Positions 1 to 8,578 of a DNA stretch of 47,172 nucleotides are shown in pieces. Under the pieces are notes generated by a model that was not told the DNA's origin, did not search any database, and saw only the letters and a list, made by a program, of their open reading frames with translations. This DNA comes from a virus. Location: IMG/VR virus record IMGVR_UViG_3300020595_000057, positions 1 to 47,172 of that record. The stretch is one strand, 5' to 3'. How positions within the stretch are numbered: the stretch's first letter is position 1; every line of letters starts with the position of its first letter. Made by a program: the position numbers and the translations under genes.

Positions 1-66
1 AAGATCATATGTGCTTCCGCAAGATGTAAGTACTAATACTAGTGTAATAATAATTAATTGTTTCAT
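1..66 (-). CDS. Start of a lipoprotein gene, possible outer spanin (cut by window edge)
   Basis: Twenty-two codons are visible from an ATG at 64-66 to the left edge. The peptide starts with MKQ, has a hydrophobic stretch of about ten residues (LIIITLVLVL), then a lipobox-like TSC-GS at residues 14-18, so Cys16 would be lipidated. Short lipoproteins at the end of phage lysis cassettes are usually outer-membrane spanins (Rz1-like), and this gene follows an amidase and two small membrane proteins. The start lies 6 bases after the upstream stop. The signal peptide is seen directly; the spanin role is inferred from context. It could instead be an unrelated phage lipoprotein. The rest of the gene lies outside the window. 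Confidence 0.65.
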   Translation of the reverse strand, partial: MKQLIIITLVLVLTSCGSTYDL

Positions 67-72
67 GTCTTT

Positions 73-318
73 TTATTTTTTCTTACCTTCTAAATATCCT
101 TTTTCGTATTGTAGTTCTTTTTCTATATCTACTATTCTGTCTTCTAATTTATTGATAACCTTTATCTTTTTATCTAACCTTTCATGTACGGTTGTTAACT
201 CTACTTGAAGAGCAGTAAATTGTGCGAAGATAGTTCCCGCAGTAAATATAGCCGCTAATAAACCTACTACAATTGACCAATTATTAGCCAAAAATTTATT
301 GAGGTTTATTTCACTCAT
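73..318 (-). CDS. Small membrane protein with coiled coil (holin or inner-spanin candidate)
   Basis: This 81-aa protein has one clear membrane segment at about residues 14-33 and then a long charged heptad-like helix (about 36-76) ending in KKK. A short cytoplasmic N-terminus, one membrane helix and a long periplasmic coiled coil is the topology of an inner-membrane spanin (Rz-like), though some small holins look similar. It lies between the amidase group and the partial lipoprotein. Its ATG overlaps the preceding stop by 8 bases (ATGAGTGA), so the genes are probably translationally coupled. The fold is visible; the choice between holin and spanin cannot be made from sequence alone. Confidence 0.6.
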   Translation of the reverse strand: MSEINLNKFLANNWSIVVGLLAAIFTAGTIFAQFTALQVELTTVHERLDKKIKVINKLEDRIVDIEKELQYEKGYLEGKKK

Positions 319-478
319 CGCCTTCCCACCATTTAATGTGAATCATTATGAATATTATATAAATATTCAACTCATAGCAATCTTCTACTTCATCAGGTGT
401 AAAGAATGCCCAACCTAACATTGGACCGATTCTAAATCTTTCTGATATTGCTACAACGTAGCCTAAATTATCGAACAT
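311..478 (-). CDS. 55-aa small membrane-associated protein in the lysis cassette
   Basis: The open frame extends upstream to 595, but that part lies inside the amidase gene. I place the start at the ATG at 476-478, which overlaps the amidase stop by only 11 bases. The 55-aa product begins MFDNLGYVVA and has a C-terminal hydrophobic run (LNIYIIFIMIHI) flanked by acidic residues, ending KWWEGDE. It resembles small C-terminally hydrophobic proteins seen in other phages, but I cannot name a family. By position it may help in lysis, for example as a holin or membrane-associated partner. Function unknown. Confidence 0.55.
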   Translation of the reverse strand: MFDNLGYVVAISERFRIGPMLGWAFFTPDEVEDCYELNIYIIFIMIHIKWWEGDE

Positions 479-893
479 ATTTATCTTGTATTGATTTGTA
501 TTCTTCTTTTGCGTCATAACTAGGACAGGCTTTTGTAGAGAAATCTCTGTGACCATACACCTCTGATCCTGGGTAACTAGCACACAGAAATCCAACCAAG
601 TATTCTAGACTGTCAATTTGAGCATCTGTTCTGGTGTCTTTTGGATTCATATCTGCATCACATCCACCTACATAGGTAATACCTATACTGTATTTGTTAT
701 GTCCTTTTACATGAGCACCTGATATATTTAGAGGTCGCCCCTGATTAATAGTTCCGTCAAGTTGCACAACATAGTGGTAGCCTATTTGTGACCATCCTCT
801 TTGTTTGTGCCATGAGTCAATTTCATCTACTGATACCGGTCTTCCCTCTGGAGTGGCAGTACAGTGTACTACAATCTTATTTATTTTTCTCAT
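468..893 (-). CDS. N-acetylmuramoyl-L-alanine amidase, T7-lysozyme type (endolysin)
   Basis: This 141-aa protein is an Amidase_2/PGRP-family enzyme that cleaves the bond between N-acetylmuramic acid and L-Ala in peptidoglycan. The zinc and catalytic set of T7 lysozyme can be read off: H10 in VVHCTAT, Y39 in GYHY, H115 in GHRD, and K121 and C123 in KACPS. The length matches T7 lysozyme (about 150 aa), and there is no signal peptide and no separate wall-binding domain, so release needs a holin. The start ATG overlaps the stop of the upstream 2559-aa gene by 4 bases. T7 lysozyme also inhibits T7 RNA polymerase; nothing here shows that role. Confidence 0.93.
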   Translation of the reverse strand: MRKINKIVVHCTATPEGRPVSVDEIDSWHKQRGWSQIGYHYVVQLDGTINQGRPLNISGAHVKGHNKYSIGITYVGGCDADMNPKDTRTDAQIDSLEYLVGFLCASYPGSEVYGHRDFSTKACPSYDAKEEYKSIQDKYVR

Positions 894-3800
894 TTTTTCA
901 TTTTTTTGTAACCATCGTAATAAAACAAATCATAAAGAGTATTATCTCTTGCCTCTTTCTTTAAATCTCTAACAGCCAAACCTAATTCTTCTCCTTTAAG
1001 ACCTTTTAGATAACTTGAGTTTTCTCTTAATATTTTACCCACTGCTTTAGCAGATTCCATTTTATAAACCTGATATTCATCGTCATTCAAATATCTTTCA
1101 TCATTTATATCATAATCTTCAATTTTTCTATTAGATGCTTTTCCTACATACACCCCTTCACCTACAAGGTGTTTTGCTAAAGGATCGCCTTTTTCACCCC
1201 ACGTTAAGTCTATTGGAATTAGTTTGCTGCCTTGTTCTGGTATTATTGGGTCCCCATAATTATCTACCATATCGTAAAGACCAGAATTTGCTATAGGAAT
1301 ATCTCTGTATAACTGATCTATTGCACCTGTAAGAGTTCCATTTCTCCTTGCTTTTATAGGGTCATCCATGATTTCCATGTAACCTCTCACTAGTTGTTTG
1401 TGAAAATTAGGCATTGCAACAGCATTTAAAACTCCGAATGTTTTGTTTGCAATTGCTTTAGCAGGATCATTTGAATTTAAAATTCTACCAAGATCTGACA
1501 AACCTTGTAACCATGATTGTTGCAACATACTCATAGCGGTAGTTAATGTTACATAAGAGAATAAATCTGCATTACCTTCTCCGTCTATTGAGTTACCGTA
1601 TTTATCACTTTCATAAAGGGTTCCTGCGGCTGCAAGAATAAAATATAATGGGTGATCTTGATATGAAAAACTTGCTTCTCCTATTGTCACTGTAAAAGGT
1701 TTCCATCCTGCTTTTTTTAACTCATATTTTTTATTAAAGTCTCTCGGACCGGCTGCTGATATTTTAAGAACTGCATCTTCGTCATCTGCATGAGTCATAA
1801 GATATCCAACTAATCCCGCTAAAGTAGAAAAGCCCATAGAAGCCTTTATATATAAATCGGCTTTTTCTTCTGAGGATAGAATTCTTGTTTTACCACTTGC
1901 CATTCTTACCTTACCTCTGGCTGCGGTAACTGCTCCAATAGGTGTATAATGTAAAAACCTATTAAATACATTTGTTAATACTCTAGCAAATGGTATAAAC
2001 GTAGTCATTACAGGACCAACATAATCCATCTGTCTTGATTGCACTATAAAATTATACAAGTAACTCAACCCACCTTCTGGTTCGTAATTAAATGTTGTCT
2101 TTGCAGCAAAGTCCTCTGATTGTCCCTGAACAGTCATGTCTCTATTAGCCTCCATTAATTCATGAACACGAATCTTAAACTGAGTCGTTCCGTCTTTGTA
2201 GTTTTCTAATCTTGCTTCTGCTTTTGCTCTTTCTAAAGACTCTTTTGGAGGATTTATAATTGTTTCTGCTCTTTTTATGTCTTCTGGTGTTGCATTCTTT
2301 CCATTCTTTATTCTATAGGCAAGTGCTCTTGCTTGCATTTCTTTTGCAGAATGAAAAAACAATTGATCTCCTGCAACCATTGCTCTTTGAACATATTTTA
2401 AAAAGTTCGGAGACCAAGGAAGAAATTTAGAATTTAAAAGCCAATCTGCATTGTCTGTTACTTTTTTAGGTAAAAGTTTACCTATAACAGTATTGTTAGT
2501 ACTAAACCTCCACCACTCTAGCAAAGTTGGGTTATCAAACTTATTTGATTTATCTGATTTAACTCCTGTTTCTAAAATATGTTTTGCATTTAACCAACCT
2601 TTACTAAGTCCTTTTATCATCCCTAATGGTGCTTGAAAAATCGCAGCAGGGTTTCCTTTTATTCCTTCTCTTAATGACGTAACAAACAACTCATTACTGA
2701 TAGACATTACATTTGCAAATATGTTTTTTATCTGAGTTGGTACACCTGATAATATACTTGCATAAAAATATGCCACAAACACATCCTTAAAATTAGACCC
2801 TAGTAAATTCTGAATGTATTTATACTCAAGAGCCATTGCCTCAGATTTTGGTAAACCTTCTGCTGCGTTTTCAGAATCATTTTTAAGTCTTTTTAACTCA
2901 GTTTCTTCATCTTTTGTTAATGGTTGTTTGCCCGCTTCTTTTAACTTTTTATTTACTAAGGAAACTGTTCTATCTGCACTTAATGCTTTTAGCAAACTAA
3001 ACGCTTGAATAAATCGACCTGCTTTAGTTCCCTCTTTTGATATCTGCTCTACAATATTATTTATAGATGCTGAAATCAAGTTAGCCTCAGAATCTTTACC
3101 TTCTGTCCTTAGTTTTTGAATTTCTGCTTCTAACGCTGTTATAACTTTATTAGTTAAAGCAATTCTAACTTCTGGAAGTAGCCAATCAGGATTAGACTTT
3201 ATTATAACCACTGAATCCTCTAACCCTAATTTCTCAAACATAAAGTCCGCTTCAGCCTGAGTTATATTATTTCTCTTTGGGATATAAGTTTTTGCTTCGT
3301 CTGAAATCTGCTCAAATGTTTCTTCACTTAATACTTGTTCAAGTCTACTTGTATATTTTCTTTTTTCGGATCTAGGAGAATCTTCTGGAACTTTTCCTGT
3401 GTACATTTCACCTAATTCTTTTACAGAAATATCTGGAAATCTTTGGTTGAAATATTGTACAATCTCTCCTTCAGTAAATTTACCAAGTTCTTTGAATTTT
3501 GTTATAGCATCATAAACCTGTTTTTTATTTGTGTCTCCATCTAATTGGAATGACATTCCAGGGTTTTCTGATTTATTTAATATTCTTACAGGTGCATACG
3601 TTAATCCTACAGTTGTAGGTAGTATTTGAATGTAAGATCTTGCCTTACCATCTTTGTTTCTTGGTCTTCCTAATTCAATATTTGTATCAGTTTCTGGATC
3701 AGCAGTATGATCTCTCCAGTCCTTTCTGTCTTTTAATATATGTAATTTAGTTCTTGAATTAGTTTCTTTAGGATCAACTCCTATTGCTTTAGGGTACGAC

Positions 3801-6800
3801 TCATGTGCATCCGATTTAAATGTACTTAATTTAGTGTCAATCTCTACTACAGCATAAATCTTATTAGTTTCTGCTTCACCTCTAAGTAATGGCTCACCTA
3901 ACATGTATGATACAGCCTCAGTTAAGTTGGCTTTAGAAATTCTTCCACCTGTACCTGTCATTTGATCATAACCAATTGTATCTTTAAAGAATTTAAATAC
4001 CTGTGCATTGGTTTTAGTTATTTTATCAGACTTAATAAACTTCATTTTACCTTTAGCATCTAAGGCTTTAGGATTTACATTTTGTGCAAGCCTATCTAAA
4101 AAAGACTGAACAAATTGTTTTCTATCCTCAAAAGAGGATTTATCGTTTGCTAGTTTAGTTCTAATTAACTTTAAATTGTTCTCAACTGAAAACCTGTTTT
4201 TTGTATTTGCTCTAAGTCCTGTAATTTTATCAATCATCACAGGCTTACCTTTTACTTTTATAATGTTTCCTTCTTTATCTTTTTTCTTAGTCTTTTTAGT
4301 TGTAGTATCATTTGCAGCATTTACCAATGCTCTATTTACTTGTGATTTATTTAAACCTAAACCATCTATAAAAGTTTTAGTTGTAAATATATCAACAACA
4401 GCGTTAGAGGCTGTGGTAGAGGAAAGAAGTTTGCTTGCTTGTGCAGTTACCAATCCCATATATATTTTACCGTCTGGATTCTTTTTAAGAGATTCATTTA
4501 GTGTCTTTACTAGTGAGTCAGCACCTGATTCTGTTGAAGCCCAGAAAAAACCTTTTTCATGAAACTTTATAGGGTAGTACATACCGCCTTTACCCTCTAC
4601 AATTATTTCACCATTTTTAGCACTTATTTGACCAGAGAAAGCAAAATCAGGAGTATGCAAAACCATATGCTTGTCTGCAAAATATTCAAGTTCTTTGTCT
4701 CTTGTGATATCTCCAAAGGCTTCTAATAATTTAAACTTTTTCCCATTCTTGTCATATGAATACAGAAGCCCTGTTTGTGGATCTAAAAAGTTTGCTTGGA
4801 ACAATAATGTTTGTCCATTATCATCTACCTTAACTTCAGGCTCTACCTTAGATTCTGTTGATACGATTTTTTCTCCTGTTAGTATCTCTGTACTAGCAAG
4901 TTCTATAAATTCTCTTAGAGTAAGGTTTTCTATATCACCTTCACTTTTTACATTAAATTTGTTTTTAATAAAATCAAAAAACTCTTTTATCCAATTATCC
5001 CAAATACCTTGGGCTTCTTGACTTTCAAATATCTTAGCCCCACGTTGACCAATAGCAATTGCTAATGCTTCATCTAATATCTTATCCTCTGTATATACTT
5101 TTTGTAAATCAGGGTCTTGTGCTATTTGGTTTCTTAAATTTTTAACTATATCACTATCACCAATCAGAGACATACCTTTGTCCCACAATTCTTTTCTTTC
5201 TTGCTTTGCTAATCTTGTCCACACATGACCAAACTCATGGATAGGTGTATCCTTGTTTGCTGTTTTAGGATTTATTAATACCCTGTTATTTGTGGCATCA
5301 AATACACCTCTTGCAGTTTTGGCTCCTTCTGGTGACACACCTTGAGATAGGGCTAAATCTTCTACCGCTTTTGAATCTACAACCACCTCAACACCAGGAA
5401 AGTTTTCTTTCAATCTTTTTACTAATGGTGTTAAATAATCTCCATCTGCTTTGGCTGTTGTCACCTCTTCTTTAGTGAATAAAGGTTTTGGATTAGTTAC
5501 TTGGTCTCCCTTAACTTTTGGATTAGAGTTAGGTGCTACATCCATGCCTGCTTCTTTACGCTGACGATCAGACATTCTAGACTCTAACTTAGGATTTATT
5601 ACACTCTTTATGTCAACATCTTCAGTTTGTTTAACATCTCCTTCTGTACTAACACTAACATATTCTTCGTTTGTGAGTGTGTTATCTTTTGAAATTGTTT
5701 CCCTAGAAAAAACAGCACCTTTTTCATCTGAAATTTGCACCTTCCTGCTACCATCGAGTTGAGTGGTTACTGTAGCAATGTTTGTTTCCCCATTACCATC
5801 TTCATATGTAATCTTTTGTTGCGATACAGGTACTTGAGAGTCGTTATATCTTTCTTCTTTTGTTTCTGTTTTCTGGTCACCCTCTACTTTTGGGTCTGGC
5901 TTTACAGTTCCATTTAATTCTAATTCAGAATCGTTATCTAAAAAAGAATCCATTTCTGATTTTCTCTCTTCAGTTAGTTCTGTAGGCACTGAACTTTCAC
6001 CTTCAGTTTTTGGTTCTACTTTAGGCTGTTTCTTATTATTTTCTAGTTCTTCAGCAATAGCGTCATTAGTGAGGGCATACTGTGCCTCTAATACTTTCAT
6101 CAACGCAGGGTTTCCTTCTGCATTGTCCATTAATCTTTTTATATTATTAGAACTCTGAAACAAACTAAGTAATTTAGATTCTGACTCTTCACTTAATTTA
6201 TTTGTAGATAGTTTAGCCGCATCTAATTGATTAAACAAACTTGCAAATTCTGCTTTTTTTGCATCTGCTTGTTCTTTTGTATAGGTGAACATTTTTGCAC
6301 CTTCAGGATCCATATATTGTTTACCCACTAAATTATCTAATCTTTCAAAGAATTTTTCTTTTGCTTTATACGAAGCGTATGTTGCTTGTTGCTGTAAAGA
6401 TGACTGAGATGTAATATTCAATGGACCTGTTGAAGTTCCTGCTGCAAGACCAAATATTCCTGACTCTTCTATTTCTCCTCTTGACCATTCTATTTCAAAT
6501 GATTTTTCTGGCGACATTACTTGGTTAAATCCACCACGAACTGCATTAAGAGCAGGTATTTCTGCTAATTCTTCAAGGAATTCTCTTTTACCTGCACCAA
6601 ATACTTCTTTCATAGCATACTTAAATGCTGTGCTTTTAGATTCTTTACCTCCTTGTGCTAAATACGCAATGTATCTTTCTGTTAATTTTGAGGCTGCTTT
6701 CTTTTCACCGATCAAATAGAACTGTGGATTTATCTGAGCCACTGCTGCAACAGCAAGAGATCCAGTAACTGCAAAAGCAGAGGCTTCAGCAGGTGTCATA

Positions 6801-8569
6801 CCTTGTCTTATTGCCTCCCCATAAAGTTGGTTGTGAGTCTGTCCAGTTACAGCACCAGTTAGTGCAATTCTGTTTGCTACAGTAGATTTACTTAAGTAGT
6901 TACCCGCCCTTGTCAATCCTGATCCTTTTGCTAGTGCTCCTGTTGCTTTAACTCCAGTACCTAATCCTTTTGTCCCAATCATTAATATACCTAAGTCAGC
7001 CATAACTCCAACAAATTTTGGTAATGCACCCTCTAAGTTGTATTGTTGTTCAGATTTATATTCTTCAGGGTTTGCTTCGTACTTCTCTATTACTTGTTTT
7101 ACTATTTCATTGTCTTGTACTAAATACCCATCTTTATCTCTAACTGTTTTTGCTGATCTATATTCAGCACCTATGTTATCATCAACAACTAATTGATAGT
7201 CATCAACCATCGCAACTCTCTCAGACAAACCTCTATCCTTATTACTAGATTGTCCAAGTTGAGCAACCATGTTTGGGTTTTTTTCCTTACTAAATATTCT
7301 CTCTGATGCTTCTGCTAATGAATCTGTCCATCCATATTCGTCATTAAATGAAAGAGTTCTAGGAAGAGATAGTATATCATTTACTCCCTTAGCAAGTGAT
7401 GATACTATTGGTTTTGATATATTGTTTTTAAACCATTTTGGCTGTGGCATTTGTCCAGGAATTTCTGCGTCTGGAAGGTCATACTTATCCTTCATATCCA
7501 CATATGCTTGAGCACCCTTTAGGTTTTTTTGATTCTCAACCCACTCAGGGTTTCTAGTATCAAAATTTTCACTTACATCTCTAACATGACCTAATATGTT
7601 TATTGCTCTTTGATAGTTCTTAAATTCAGGTAAACTGTTTAGTTTAGAGAACCTTTCTTGCATATCTTCATATGAACCGTACTTGTATATTTTGTTTGAT
7701 ACACCTGTTTGTGTAGGTTTGTTAGACTTATAGTCTGCACCCTCGGACATTATATCATTTATTTCATCTATAAGGTCTTGTTTCCTTGTTGGATCAGTTT
7801 CTGTACCAAGTTTATCTTGTAGTATTTTTATTTCTTTCCCTTGGGAATTAAGTTGATTTATTAAAAATCCATATTCATCTCCATGATCTTTCCATACCTG
7901 ACTATTTTCTGTATCTTCTACAACAGAAAACATATCCTCTGAAAGAAAGTTAATTGCCTTTTGTTCAAAGTCTCCTTTTTCAACTCCAGTTAATTTATCA
8001 TTGTTATAATCTAATTGACTAGCAAACAATTCATTTCCTGATGCATTAGAGTAGTTTCTTAAAACATCATAAAAATCTGCTTTTTGTGTTACTAAATCAG
8101 AAGTAGTTGCTGCTGCAACTTTTGCTCTTTCTAATGACGCTTGTTTTTTTGCTTCTTCTTTTTTAGACTTGTTAGAGTCTATTATTGCTTGGGTTCTAGG
8201 ACTTACTCTTCTTGAATTTCCTCCAGGTCCAGTACCTCCAGATAGTTTTGGATTGCTTGATTTTCTTGCAACATCTGTTGTTTGATCTACAAAAGTAGAA
8301 GAAGATGCATTAAATCTAGGTAAGTTATCTGCACTTTCAGGAATATTATTTATACTTAAAGTTGGAGTAGGTAAAAACTTGTCAGCATTGAACTGATCAT
8401 AGTTATCATAACCCCAAACAGATTTAGCATTATCACCTAAATTATTAAATACTTTTTTTCTGTATTCACCAGATTGCATTTGAAACTTAAACTCATCATA
8501 AGTTCTTTTTTGAGGACCATATATTTGCCCTATTTTTTCCCAGGCTGCAAGTAACTCTTTGTCTTCCAT
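890..8569 (-). CDS. 2559-aa large polyvalent / internal virion protein with HEFGH metalloprotease-like motif
   Basis: This is the largest gene in the window. Residues 1-500 are polar and helical. Gly/Ala-rich hydrophobic segments lie at about 516-556 and 566-623. A low-complexity Glu/Lys/Thr/Val-rich linker spans about 825-1020. A zinc-protease-like HEFGH lies at 1111-1115 (H1111, E1112, H1115) after a region resembling phage polyvalent-protein peptidase domains. Further hydrophobic stretches occur at about 1935-1970, 2243-2270 and 2303-2320. The size, mosaic make-up and position after the nozzle and before the amidase fit an ejected internal virion protein comparable in place to T7 gp16. Large polyvalent proteins often carry enzymes delivered into the host. 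The third zinc ligand is not identified, so protease activity is inference. Confidence 0.75.
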   Translation of the reverse strand: MEDKELLAAWEKIGQIYGPQKRTYDEFKFQMQSGEYRKKVFNNLGDNAKSVWGYDNYDQFNADKFLPTPTLSINNIPESADNLPRFNASSSTFVDQTTDVARKSSNPKLSGGTGPGGNSRRVSPRTQAIIDSNKSKKEEAKKQASLERAKVAAATTSDLVTQKADFYDVLRNYSNASGNELFASQLDYNNDKLTGVEKGDFEQKAINFLSEDMFSVVEDTENSQVWKDHGDEYGFLINQLNSQGKEIKILQDKLGTETDPTRKQDLIDEINDIMSEGADYKSNKPTQTGVSNKIYKYGSYEDMQERFSKLNSLPEFKNYQRAINILGHVRDVSENFDTRNPEWVENQKNLKGAQAYVDMKDKYDLPDAEIPGQMPQPKWFKNNISKPIVSSLAKGVNDILSLPRTLSFNDEYGWTDSLAEASERIFSKEKNPNMVAQLGQSSNKDRGLSERVAMVDDYQLVVDDNIGAEYRSAKTVRDKDGYLVQDNEIVKQVIEKYEANPEEYKSEQQYNLEGALPKFVGVMADLGILMIGTKGLGTGVKATGALAKGSGLTRAGNYLSKSTVANRIALTGAVTGQTHNQLYGEAIRQGMTPAEASAFAVTGSLAVAAVAQINPQFYLIGEKKAASKLTERYIAYLAQGGKESKSTAFKYAMKEVFGAGKREFLEELAEIPALNAVRGGFNQVMSPEKSFEIEWSRGEIEESGIFGLAAGTSTGPLNITSQSSLQQQATYASYKAKEKFFERLDNLVGKQYMDPEGAKMFTYTKEQADAKKAEFASLFNQLDAAKLSTNKLSEESESKLLSLFQSSNNIKRLMDNAEGNPALMKVLEAQYALTNDAIAEELENNKKQPKVEPKTEGESSVPTELTEERKSEMDSFLDNDSELELNGTVKPDPKVEGDQKTETKEERYNDSQVPVSQQKITYEDGNGETNIATVTTQLDGSRKVQISDEKGAVFSRETISKDNTLTNEEYVSVSTEGDVKQTEDVDIKSVINPKLESRMSDRQRKEAGMDVAPNSNPKVKGDQVTNPKPLFTKEEVTTAKADGDYLTPLVKRLKENFPGVEVVVDSKAVEDLALSQGVSPEGAKTARGVFDATNNRVLINPKTANKDTPIHEFGHVWTRLAKQERKELWDKGMSLIGDSDIVKNLRNQIAQDPDLQKVYTEDKILDEALAIAIGQRGAKIFESQEAQGIWDNWIKEFFDFIKNKFNVKSEGDIENLTLREFIELASTEILTGEKIVSTESKVEPEVKVDDNGQTLLFQANFLDPQTGLLYSYDKNGKKFKLLEAFGDITRDKELEYFADKHMVLHTPDFAFSGQISAKNGEIIVEGKGGMYYPIKFHEKGFFWASTESGADSLVKTLNESLKKNPDGKIYMGLVTAQASKLLSSTTASNAVVDIFTTKTFIDGLGLNKSQVNRALVNAANDTTTKKTKKKDKEGNIIKVKGKPVMIDKITGLRANTKNRFSVENNLKLIRTKLANDKSSFEDRKQFVQSFLDRLAQNVNPKALDAKGKMKFIKSDKITKTNAQVFKFFKDTIGYDQMTGTGGRISKANLTEAVSYMLGEPLLRGEAETNKIYAVVEIDTKLSTFKSDAHESYPKAIGVDPKETNSRTKLHILKDRKDWRDHTADPETDTNIELGRPRNKDGKARSYIQILPTTVGLTYAPVRILNKSENPGMSFQLDGDTNKKQVYDAITKFKELGKFTEGEIVQYFNQRFPDISVKELGEMYTGKVPEDSPRSEKRKYTSRLEQVLSEETFEQISDEAKTYIPKRNNITQAEADFMFEKLGLEDSVVIIKSNPDWLLPEVRIALTNKVITALEAEIQKLRTEGKDSEANLISASINNIVEQISKEGTKAGRFIQAFSLLKALSADRTVSLVNKKLKEAGKQPLTKDEETELKRLKNDSENAAEGLPKSEAMALEYKYIQNLLGSNFKDVFVAYFYASILSGVPTQIKNIFANVMSISNELFVTSLREGIKGNPAAIFQAPLGMIKGLSKGWLNAKHILETGVKSDKSNKFDNPTLLEWWRFSTNNTVIGKLLPKKVTDNADWLLNSKFLPWSPNFLKYVQRAMVAGDQLFFHSAKEMQARALAYRIKNGKNATPEDIKRAETIINPPKESLERAKAEARLENYKDGTTQFKIRVHELMEANRDMTVQGQSEDFAAKTTFNYEPEGGLSYLYNFIVQSRQMDYVGPVMTTFIPFARVLTNVFNRFLHYTPIGAVTAARGKVRMASGKTRILSSEEKADLYIKASMGFSTLAGLVGYLMTHADDEDAVLKISAAGPRDFNKKYELKKAGWKPFTVTIGEASFSYQDHPLYFILAAAGTLYESDKYGNSIDGEGNADLFSYVTLTTAMSMLQQSWLQGLSDLGRILNSNDPAKAIANKTFGVLNAVAMPNFHKQLVRGYMEIMDDPIKARRNGTLTGAIDQLYRDIPIANSGLYDMVDNYGDPIIPEQGSKLIPIDLTWGEKGDPLAKHLVGEGVYVGKASNRKIEDYDINDERYLNDDEYQVYKMESAKAVGKILRENSSYLKGLKGEELGLAVRDLKKEARDNTLYDLFYYDGYKKMKK

Positions 8570-8578
8570 GTCTTGTTT

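Noticed and set aside
311-595. Longer start for the 55-aa lysis-cassette gene
   Set aside because: It would overlap the amidase by 128 bases, and the extra N-terminal residues look random; the ATG at 478 fits much better.
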